Positions 14,887 to 20,352 of a stretch of DNA of 20,352 nt are shown here, in pieces. Source of the stretch: Burkholderiales bacterium (lineage in GTDB: Bacteria > Pseudomonadota > Gammaproteobacteria > Burkholderiales > Casimicrobiaceae); NCBI GenBank assembly GCA_025354075.1, contig JANXNO010000584.1, forward strand, positions 1-20,352. The letters run 5' to 3'. How positions within the stretch are numbered: the stretch's first letter is position 1; the number at the start of each line of letters is the position of its first letter. The notes beneath the pieces are model-generated. The model was not told the origin of the DNA. It ran no database searches and was given only the letters and a program-made list of their open reading frames with translations. The position numbers were made by a program, and so were the translations under genes.

Positions 14887-15959
14887 AAATCTATCGCATC
14901 GCAACCATCCCTGGCGACGGCATCGGCAAGGAAGTGGTGCCTGCGGGTCAGCAGGTGCTAGAAGCGCTTGCCGCTGCCAGTAACAACTTCGGCTTTGAGT
15001 TTGAGAACTTTGGCTGGGGCAGCGACTACTACCGGGCGCACGGCGTGATGATGCCGGAGGATGGTCTGAACGCGTTGCGCAACAAGGATGCAATCCTGTT
15101 CGGCTCGGCAGGCGACCCGCACATTGCCGACCACATCACGCTGTGGGGTCTGCGCCTGAAAATATGTCAGGGCTTTGATCAGTATGCCAACGTGCGGCCA
15201 ACGCGTATCCTGCCCGGCATCGACGGCCCGCTGAAGCGTTGCGGCCCGGACGACCTCAATTGGGTGATTGTGCGCGAAAACTCGGAGGGCGAATACGCAG
15301 GCGTTGGCGGACGCGTGCATCAGGGCCATCCCATTGAGGCCGCGACCGACGTGTGCATCATGACCCGTGCGGGTGTTGAGCGCATCATGCGCTTCGCGTT
15401 CAAGCTCGCACAATCGCGTCCACGCAAGCTGTTGACGGTTATCACCAAGTCAAATGCGCAACGTCACGCCATGGTGATGTGGGACGAGATCGCGGTGCAG
15501 ATTTCCAGAGAGTTCCCCGACGTGAAATGGGACAAAGAGCTCGTTGACGCCGCCACTGCGCGCATGGTCAATCGCCCCGCAACGCTCGATACGATTGTCG
15601 CGACCAACCTGCATGCCGACATCCTGAGCGATCTCGCGGCTGCACTCGCTGGCAGTCTCGGCATTGCGCCTACAGGCAATATCGACCCGGAGCGTCGCTA
15701 TCCATCCATGTTTGAGCCAATTCATGGTTCAGCATTCGACATCATGGGCAAGGGATTGGCGAACCCCGTGGGCACCTTCTGGAGCTGCGTGATGATGCTG
15801 GAACATCTTGGCGAAATGGACGCAGCACGCGTGTTGATGCAAGCCATCGAGACGATCACTGCAGACGCGTCATTGCACACGGGTGACCTCGGTGGCAAGG
15901 CGACGACGGCACAGGTCACGCAGGCGGTGTGCACGCGGCTTGTGCGTAACGCAAAGTAG
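14883..15959 (+). CDS. ttuC: Tartrate / D-malate-type decarboxylating dehydrogenase
   Basis: A 358-aa member of the isocitrate/isopropylmalate dehydrogenase family. The N terminus IATIPGDGIGKEVVPAGQQVLEAL is diagnostic. GSAGDP and LRLKICQGFDQYANVRPTRILPGIDGPL follow; the L-R-x-x-x-C-Q-x-F-D-Q-Y-A-N motif is characteristic of the tartrate dehydrogenase / D-malate dehydrogenase (TtuC/DmlA) branch rather than LeuB. The catalytic Tyr lies in ENSEGEYAGVGGR, Lys in ITKSNAQRH, and the metal-binding Asp in NLHADILSDLAAAL. NAD binding is indicated by PIHGSAFDIMGKGLANP. It should oxidise and decarboxylate tartrate, D-malate or a relative using NAD and Mn/Mg; which one is not decidable by eye. A strong AAGGAAG site precedes the ATG. 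The stop lies in a palindromic repeat. Confidence 0.93.
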   Translation: MKIYRIATIPGDGIGKEVVPAGQQVLEALAAASNNFGFEFENFGWGSDYYRAHGVMMPEDGLNALRNKDAILFGSAGDPHIADHITLWGLRLKICQGFDQYANVRPTRILPGIDGPLKRCGPDDLNWVIVRENSEGEYAGVGGRVHQGHPIEAATDVCIMTRAGVERIMRFAFKLAQSRPRKLLTVITKSNAQRHAMVMWDEIAVQISREFPDVKWDKELVDAATARMVNRPATLDTIVATNLHADILSDLAAALAGSLGIAPTGNIDPERRYPSMFEPIHGSAFDIMGKGLANPVGTFWSCVMMLEHLGEMDAARVLMQAIETITADASLHTGDLGGKATTAQVTQAVCTRLVRNAK

Positions 15960-16087
15960 CCCGGAGAAGCAGAGCGCGTCCGGGTTTTGTCATCAACGCG
16001 CAGCGCACTTACTTGCGTGCGTTGCTCCGCTCAGCACGTTTGGTTTGTATCAATTTGACCCGGACGCACCTCGCTTCTTCGGGCTAC
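15956..16087. repeat. Paired inverted repeat spanning two convergent stop codons, terminator-like
   Basis: Two 29-nt arms, 15956-15984 and 16059-16087, are inverted copies with about five mismatches, both starting GTAGCCCG when read towards the centre and ending GTCCGGG. Each arm is also a hairpin on its own (CCCGGA...TCCGGG in the first). The first hairpin is followed by TTTT, a plausible terminator for the dehydrogenase gene. The TAG stops of both the dehydrogenase gene (plus) and cydB (minus) lie inside the arms. The sequence style is that of the REP-like GTAGCCCGGA repeats frequent in proteobacterial genomes. Confidence 0.75.
15961..15988 (+). terminator. Possible terminator after the dehydrogenase gene
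   Basis: Stem CCCGGA/TCCGGG closed over about 13 nt with some internal pairing, followed by TTTTG, starting one base after the stop codon. The T run is short, so termination may be partial. Confidence 0.5.
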
Positions 16088-17079
16088 GCGCCGTACGTCA
16101 ACTCCCGTGCTTTGCCCCAAAAAATTCGATACACAAAAACGGTGTAACCAATGATGGCAGGCAACGCAATACCTGTACCCACTAGCAAAATCACCAGAGA
16201 GCTCGTGGCACTTGCGGCTTCCCAAACGTTCAGGCGATCAATCACCACATAGGGATAAATGGAGTACGCCAGGCCGAGCGTCGCCAGGATCAACACCAGC
16301 ACTGTGGCCGCAAACACAATCCAGCCGTAACCCGCAGCGACGATAGATTTTTTGCCCGTGACATGCCACAACGCGCCAAACGCGGCAGCGCTGATCAACG
16401 GGATGGGCAACAGGGCGAAAAAGCCGGGCAGCTTGAACCATTTTTTGAAAATGGTTTCGCTGATCAGCGGCGTGGTGATTGAAATGGCGGCGATGCCAAT
16501 GACGAACGGCAGGATGGCTTGCCGCGCCCACACCACGGCGCGGGCCTGCAGGTCGCCCTCGGCCTTCATGATGAGCCAGCCCGCGCCTAGCACCACATAC
16601 GCTGCAGGCACGGTCAGCGCGATCACTGCGTTGAATGCCCACGTCCACCAGTCGTCGCGAAAGCCGCTGACGTAGCTGCCGAGCATCCAGCCCTGAGACA
16701 TGGCGGACACCAGCGAGCCGATGGCGAACGCACGGTTCCAGCGAGGCTTGTGTTTGTCGTTCGCTTTGGTGCGAAAGTCGAACGACACGCCGCGAACAAT
16801 GAGCCCCATGAGCATGATCGCAACCGGCAGATACAGCGCCGACAACACAATGCCATGCGCCGACGGAAACGCGACCAGCATGATGCCAACGCCGAGCACC
16901 AGCCACGTTTCATTCGCGTCCCAGAACGGCCCGATGGAAGCAACCATCATGTCTTTGTGCTCATCGGGTGCGAAGTGCAGCAGGATGCCAACGCCCAGAT
17001 CGTAACCGTCGAGGATGACGTAGAGCAACATCGCCAGACCCATCACGGCCATGAAGATCAGCGGTAGAACGGTATCCAT
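16084..17079 (-). CDS. cydB: Cytochrome bd (cyanide-insensitive type) ubiquinol oxidase subunit II
   Basis: A 331-aa integral membrane protein with about eight to nine hydrophobic segments. The N-terminal MGLAMLLYVILDGYDLGVGILLHF contains the conserved acidic pair (Asp24, Asp27), then GPFWDANETWLVLGVGIMLVAFP and RGVSFDFRTKA, all hallmarks of CydB/CioB. It forms the heterodimer with CydA that oxidises ubiquinol and reduces O2 to water without pumping protons. The ATG lies 2 nt after the cydA stop, with GGAGAC as ribosome-binding site inside the end of cydA. No CydX-like small ORF was seen downstream. Its stop codon lies in the repeat shared with the convergent dehydrogenase gene. Confidence 0.96.
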   Translation of the reverse strand: MDTVLPLIFMAVMGLAMLLYVILDGYDLGVGILLHFAPDEHKDMMVASIGPFWDANETWLVLGVGIMLVAFPSAHGIVLSALYLPVAIMLMGLIVRGVSFDFRTKANDKHKPRWNRAFAIGSLVSAMSQGWMLGSYVSGFRDDWWTWAFNAVIALTVPAAYVVLGAGWLIMKAEGDLQARAVVWARQAILPFVIGIAAISITTPLISETIFKKWFKLPGFFALLPIPLISAAAFGALWHVTGKKSIVAAGYGWIVFAATVLVLILATLGLAYSIYPYVVIDRLNVWEAASATSSLVILLVGTGIALPAIIGYTVFVYRIFWGKARELTYGA

Positions 17080-17081
17080 CT

Positions 17082-18458
17082 TTAGTCTCCGGCCGCTTCA
17101 ACGATGGCATCGACTTTTCGCCCTGCGGCCGTCGGCAATTTGGGCGCTTGGCCGCGTGTCGGTTTTTCCGACAAACTCTTCACCACGAACACGTACGAAA
17201 TCAGCAAGAACACATACAGCGCCAGATACGCGGTGAGTGTCAACCCGATCATGGCAGGGGCATGTTTGGCTGCCGTTTCGGCTACTGTCACGACGCCGTA
17301 CACGATGTAGGGTTGACGACCAATTTCGGTGACGTACCAGCCCGCGACGGTTGCCACCCAACCGGCAAACGTCATCGCGGCGAGTGCCTTCAAGTACAAA
17401 CGTGGCAGCGTGTCGATGGTGCGCTTGCGCAGCATGAATACGCCAAGCCAACTGATCGCGAGCATTGCCACGCCCATACCTACCATGATGCGGAATGCCC
17501 AGAACACGGGTGCTACCGGTGGATGTTTACCTTCAAATTCGTTGAGCCCTTTGAGTTCACCGTCTAGGTCATGGGTGAGAATCAGGCTCGCGACTTTCGG
17601 AATTTCTATCGCGTACAGATTGGACTTTGTCTCTTTGTTTGGCCATGCGAAAAGCACGAGGGGTGCGCCTTTTTCGGTGTTCCAGATGCCCTCAATAGCG
17701 GCAATTTTTGCAGGCTGATATTTGAGCGTGTTGGTGCCGTGGATATCACCCACCAGTATTTGAATCGGAATCAAAATCGCCGCTGCGGTCAGTGCCGTTT
17801 TGAAGGCTTTATGCGTGGCTTTGCTGTCCACTTTTTTAAGCACTTGCCACGCACTCACACCCAGCACTACAAAGCTTGCCGTGAGACCAGAGGCAAGCAG
17901 CATGTGGCTGAAACGATACGGAAACGACGGGTTGAACAGTATCGCCAACCAGTCGGTAGCGAACATTTTTCCGTTGATGATTTCGTAGCCCACCGGCGTC
18001 TGCATCCACGAGTTCAGCGAGAGAATCCAGAATGCACTCATCGTCGTGCCGAAGGCTACGAGAAAGGTCGCGATCAGGTGCGTGCGCTCTGAAACGCGAC
18101 CGCGGCCGAACAGCATCACACCAAGAAACGTGGCTTCGAGGAAAAATGCTGTCAGCACTTCATAGCCGAGCAACGGTCCAGCGATGTTGCCCGCGATTTC
18201 CATGAAGCCTGGCCAGTTGGTGCCAAACTGAAAGCTCATCGTGATGCCTGACACCACACCCAGCGCGAAGGTCAGCGCGAATATTTTGGTCCAGAAGTAA
18301 TACGCCTCTTCCCACGATTCGTCGCGCGTCGCCTTAAAACGCATGCGGAAGAAAAACAGAATCCAGCCGAGCGCAATGGTGAGGGTCGGAAACAGGATGT
18401 GAAAGGTAATGTTTGCCGCAAATTGCATGCGTGCCAGGATGAGCGCAGTTTCATTCAT
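17082..18458 (-). CDS. cydA: Cytochrome bd (cyanide-insensitive type) ubiquinol oxidase subunit I
   Basis: A 458-aa membrane protein. Key positions by motif: His20 in QFAANITFHILFP (high-spin heme ligand), Glu100 and Glu108 in GYEVLTAFFLEATFLG (proton path), His185 in PYRFSHML and Met325 in FRIMVGMG (heme b558 ligands), Lys251 and Glu256 in YQPAKIAAIEG (quinol side) and the ETEIGRQP-like motif near 377-383. The region after Glu256 is short, without the long Q-loop insertion of E. coli CydA, so this is the short or CIO (CioA) type, often cyanide tolerant and low in heme d. It lies 17 nt behind the regulator gene with AAGG upstream of the ATG, and 2 nt before cydB. Regulation by that neighbour is likely. 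Confidence 0.96.
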   Translation of the reverse strand: MNETALILARMQFAANITFHILFPTLTIALGWILFFFRMRFKATRDESWEEAYYFWTKIFALTFALGVVSGITMSFQFGTNWPGFMEIAGNIAGPLLGYEVLTAFFLEATFLGVMLFGRGRVSERTHLIATFLVAFGTTMSAFWILSLNSWMQTPVGYEIINGKMFATDWLAILFNPSFPYRFSHMLLASGLTASFVVLGVSAWQVLKKVDSKATHKAFKTALTAAAILIPIQILVGDIHGTNTLKYQPAKIAAIEGIWNTEKGAPLVLFAWPNKETKSNLYAIEIPKVASLILTHDLDGELKGLNEFEGKHPPVAPVFWAFRIMVGMGVAMLAISWLGVFMLRKRTIDTLPRLYLKALAAMTFAGWVATVAGWYVTEIGRQPYIVYGVVTVAETAAKHAPAMIGLTLTAYLALYVFLLISYVFVVKSLSEKPTRGQAPKLPTAAGRKVDAIVEAAGD

Positions 18459-18475
18459 GATCGTTAAGCCTTACT

Positions 18476-19045
18476 TCAATTGCTCTTTGTCTTGCGACCG
18501 GTCACTACTTTCAACTTGTCTGTCATGTCCAGCACTGTCTTTACGCTCGAGCCCATGCGCATCAAACGCGCAATGGTTTCCGGCGACAGTCTTTGAACAT
18601 CATCGAACCACGTCGACGACAAGTCAATCAGTTCATGCATCTGTTGCATGCGCTTCTGCGCATGCGCGTCAGCCTCGCTACCGGGCGTTTCGACCAGCGC
18701 AGCGCGCAGCATCGATAACGTCGGCTCGACTTCGCGACGGCGCTTCTCTTCCGCAAGCGATTTAAAAATTTCCCACACGTCTTGCGGCGCTTCAAAATAT
18801 TCTCGGCGATCACCGGCCAGATGCTTCAGTTTCACCAGCCGCCACGCCTGCAATTCTTTGAGACCGATGCTCACGTTAGAACGCGAAAACTCAAGCGCGT
18901 CGGCAATGTCGTCTGCATGCAGCGGTTTCGGCGCCACAAAGATAAGCGCGTAAATTTGTCCAACCGTGCGGTTGATACCCCAGCGTGACCCCATCTCGCC
19001 GAAGTGAGAAACAAATTGCTGGGTGAGAGGTGGCAGCGTGTTCAC
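18476..19045 (-). CDS. GbsR/MarR-type transcriptional regulator
   Basis: A 189-aa protein beginning with GTG. FVSHFGEMGSRWGINRTVGQIYALIFVAPKPLHADDIADALEFSRSNVSIGLKELQAWRLVKLKHLAGDRREYFEA is the GbsR-type winged helix: the F-x-x-x-x-G-x-x-x-G-x-N-R lead, the recognition helix SRSNVSIGLKEL (about 53-64) and the GDRREYF wing. The C-terminal half is a helical dimerisation arm ending in basic residues. Founding members include GbsR, a repressor responding to choline; the ligand here is unknown. It is the first gene of an operon with cydAB, so it most likely represses or tunes the oxidase and itself through the palindrome upstream. No strong Shine-Dalgarno precedes the GTG. Confidence 0.9.
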   Translation of the reverse strand: MNTLPPLTQQFVSHFGEMGSRWGINRTVGQIYALIFVAPKPLHADDIADALEFSRSNVSIGLKELQAWRLVKLKHLAGDRREYFEAPQDVWEIFKSLAEEKRRREVEPTLSMLRAALVETPGSEADAHAQKRMQQMHELIDLSSTWFDDVQRLSPETIARLMRMGSSVKTVLDMTDKLKVVTGRKTKSN

Positions 19046-19091
19046 GTTTGGTTAACCGACATTTTTTTGGGCGTCTGAGAAATCGAAACGC

Positions 19092-19132
19092 ATTATATGA
19101 AAAATTCTTGAGTTTTCAGCAATTACTGAAAA
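19092..19132 (-). promoter_or_regulatory. Promoter and candidate operator of the gbsR-cydAB operon
   Basis: On the minus strand a perfect TATAAT (19092-19097) lies about 47 nt upstream of the GTG start. The palindrome TTTTCAG-CAATTA-CTGAAAA (19113-19132) covers the -35 region; within it TTGCTG gives a 19-nt spacer to the -10 box. A palindrome over the -35 box is the classic place for an autoregulatory MarR-type operator. The box is read directly; the binding protein is inferred. Confidence 0.65.
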
Positions 19133-19278
19133 TTAAGAAACTTTCGCAACAGCTTTCTACGCTAACGCTTCTTTAATAAGGGCGTAACTAGTCATTCGTC
19201 GAAAAATCGACTTCATCCCCTATTTTTGTTGAGCCGCCGTTAAATGGCGCTTTCTGCTGCTTTTTACTAAAAGCTATA

Positions 19279-19305
19279 GAGCGTTTTCGTCGCTGCAAAA
19301 CGCTC
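19279..19305. repeat. Perfect 9-bp stem-loop in the intergenic region
   Basis: GAGCGTTTT, nine bases, AAAACGCTC: a perfect palindrome that could form a stable hairpin on either strand. The following bases are TTGTT on the plus strand, a poor T run. It could be an operator, a terminator of an unseen transcript, or part of a small RNA. Confidence 0.6.
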
Positions 19306-19427
19306 TTGTTCGCACTGCACATTGGCCCGCCAATCGCGTCGAACGTGATGCTGAAGTGATCGCTCATTGCGCGAAAGACTTGGTTACCCCGGCACAAACG
19401 GTGCGCCCGCGCGGAGAAACGCGCCGC

Positions 19428-19456
19428 TTGTCGACGAAGCAATCAACCCCTACACT
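19428..19456 (+). promoter_or_regulatory. Possible promoter of the oxygenase gene
   Basis: TTGTCG (19428-19433) and TACACT (19451-19456) are separated by 17 nt, each matching four of six sigma-70 consensus bases, about 50 nt before ATG 19507. Moderate to weak evidence. Confidence 0.35.
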
Positions 19457-19506
19457 CCTGTCCAGTTTTGCTCGCCACACCCAGTCCACGCCACCGCTCT
19501 GTTGAA

Positions 19507-20352
19507 ATGATGCCGCCCGAATCCGCCACCCTCGCCGCGCCGGTAATACCTTCACCGACCTCACACACTGCGCCCATTTACGACCCCGCGTTGATGCGGT
19601 ATCGAGCGGATCCTCTGGCCGACAGAACCATCGCCGCTATCGTGGGCTCGTGGGATTTGCCGGTTGGCGAGCAGAGCTTACAGGCGCTGCTGACATTGAA
19701 TGAGGATCGTTTGCAGAACATACACACTGCAATGCAACTGATGAACACATGGACGAGCAACGGCGCATTGGTCAACTGGACGCCGCCGCCCGTGTCGACG
19801 GTGCCCAGCGCCACATGGGCCCCTCACGTCGTGACGGCATTGCGCGAGTACCTCGACGCCGCCCAAGCGCTACCCGACTGGGCCGATCCACACAAAATTG
19901 CGCTGGGCGAAAAGGTATTCACCGATCACGGGCCGATATCGGTCATGTCGTTGTTTTGCGCGAGCCTGCCCGACTGCTACGTGCAGCCGAAGGCGTCGGC
20001 CGTGTTGCAGGTTTCCGGACAACTGACGGCGCACGCTGATTACCGCATCCGGTCGACCGCGGCGATGGTGTTTCCAGTCATGCTGCGCGGTGGCATGACC
20101 GCCGGTCAGGGCGGCGGAGTCGCGCAAACCTTAAAAGTGCGACTCATTCACGCCACCATCAGAAACTTGATTCTGCACGGCGCGCCGGAGGCCATGATCA
20201 ACGCCGTAGTGCCGCAGAGCAGCAGCCCGCCTATGGCCTCAGCCGCCGCCATGCCGATGCACAGCGCATTCGTCGCGCATGGCTGGAACGTCGTGCGCGA
20301 CGGGTTGCCCAACAATCAGGAGCAACTGGTGTTCACGTTGCTGACATTTCAC
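19507..20352 (+). CDS. MpaB / rubber-oxygenase-like (DUF2236) oxygenase, 3'-truncated by the window
   Basis: 282 codons are open to the window edge without a stop. The start is the first ATG after the upstream in-frame stop at 19357; the ribosome-binding site is weak. MRYRADPLADRTIAAIVG (about 30-47), SLFCASLPDCYVQPKASAVLQVSGQL (149-173), the RSTAAMVFPVMLRGGM segment (182-197), VRLIHATIRNLIL (211-223) and HGWNVVRDGLPNNQEQLVFTLLTF (259-281) are the ordered motifs of the oxygenase MpaB family, which includes latex-clearing protein Lcp. By motif, His215 in RLIHATIR is a candidate heme ligand. Lcp enzymes are heme-b dioxygenases that cleave polyisoprene; relatives with other substrates are common and most are uncharacterised. 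There is no signal peptide, so an intracellular role is likelier than polymer cleavage. Confidence 0.88.
   Translation, partial: MMPPESATLAAPVIPSPTSHTAPIYDPALMRYRADPLADRTIAAIVGSWDLPVGEQSLQALLTLNEDRLQNIHTAMQLMNTWTSNGALVNWTPPPVSTVPSATWAPHVVTALREYLDAAQALPDWADPHKIALGEKVFTDHGPISVMSLFCASLPDCYVQPKASAVLQVSGQLTAHADYRIRSTAAMVFPVMLRGGMTAGQGGGVAQTLKVRLIHATIRNLILHGAPEAMINAVVPQSSSPPMASAAAMPMHSAFVAHGWNVVRDGLPNNQEQLVFTLLTFH

Larger units (their letters stand above)
19046..19506. other. 461-nt intergenic region between divergent gbsR-like and oxygenase genes
   Basis: Apart from the gbsR promoter and a weak oxygenase promoter it contains an AT-rich segment (19090-19280), a small palindrome GTCGA-AAAA-TCGAC (19199-19212) and a strong stem-loop (19279-19305). 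An 84-aa minus-strand frame (19188-19442) crosses it but has no recognisable domain and is not accepted as a gene. No tRNA or known small RNA was recognised. Confidence 0.6.

Noticed and set aside
15960..16083. A cydX-like small gene after cydB
   Set aside because: No short hydrophobic ORF with the expected Trp-rich start is present; the space is filled by the inverted repeat.
16238..16906. 222-codon minus-strand frame inside cydB
   Set aside because: Out-of-frame shadow of cydB, which has full conserved motifs.
19188..19442. 84-codon minus-strand frame in the gbsR-oxygenase spacer
   Set aside because: No domain, no ribosome-binding site noticed, and it crosses the strong stem-loop and the possible oxygenase promoter; a real small protein cannot be excluded without expression data.
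1..20352. CRISPR array, tRNA/rRNA genes, insertion sequences
   Set aside because: No regularly spaced direct repeats, cloverleaf-like sequences or transposase frames were found.

Overview
The window reads as chromosomal DNA of a free-living proteobacterium, most likely a betaproteobacterium (Burkholderiales or a relative). The grounds are moderately high GC, tightly packed operons, a CIO-type cytochrome bd operon under a GbsR/MarR-type regulator, and small GC-rich intergenic palindromes of a kind common in that class. The taxonomic call is an inference from gene content. No tRNA, rRNA, CRISPR array, transposase, integrase or phage structural module is visible.

Region 1 (about 1-10490) is the unusual part. 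It opens with the 3' part of a very large repetitive surface-type protein (Ig-like domains, then a right-handed beta-helix). Three consecutive paralogues of the phage-tail-collar / microcystin-dependent-protein family follow at 12-14 nt spacing, then a small protein with a Tat-type signal, and a GNAT acetyltransferase whose start overlaps it. A DUF6916-type gene lies alone on the opposite strand. After it come a HAD hydrolase whose 5' end is frameshifted in a run of six T, a large imperfect palindrome, an aspartyl/asparaginyl beta-hydroxylase-like dioxygenase, an overlapping PAPS-type sulfotransferase, a convergent HExxH protein and a stand-alone APS kinase. Together this looks like a cassette that makes surface or tail-fibre-like proteins along with enzymes able to acetylate, hydroxylate and sulfate something. 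That the collar or beta-helix proteins are the substrates is a hypothesis.

Region 2 (about 10700-13440) holds a secreted DUF2330 protein and a polytopic membrane protein resembling RnfD/NqrB, with no other Rnf or Nqr subunits nearby. A GC-rich inverted-repeat element sits over the possible start codons of the membrane protein.

Region 3 (13469-15959) is a translationally coupled trio: a DinB-fold protein, a GNAT-like protein and a tartrate/D-malate-type decarboxylating dehydrogenase. Both junctions are ATGA overlaps. It ends in a paired inverted repeat that spans the stop codons of two convergent genes.

Region 4 (16084-19045, minus strand) is the operon gbsR-like / cydA / cydB (cyanide-insensitive, short Q-loop type). 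It has a consensus TATAAT -10 box and a TTTTCAG-N6-CTGAAAA palindrome at the -35 position, a plausible autoregulatory operator.

Region 5 (19046-20352) is a 461-nt non-coding divergent region with a strong unexplained stem-loop. It is followed by the 5' part of an MpaB/rubber-oxygenase-like (DUF2236) gene that runs off the end.
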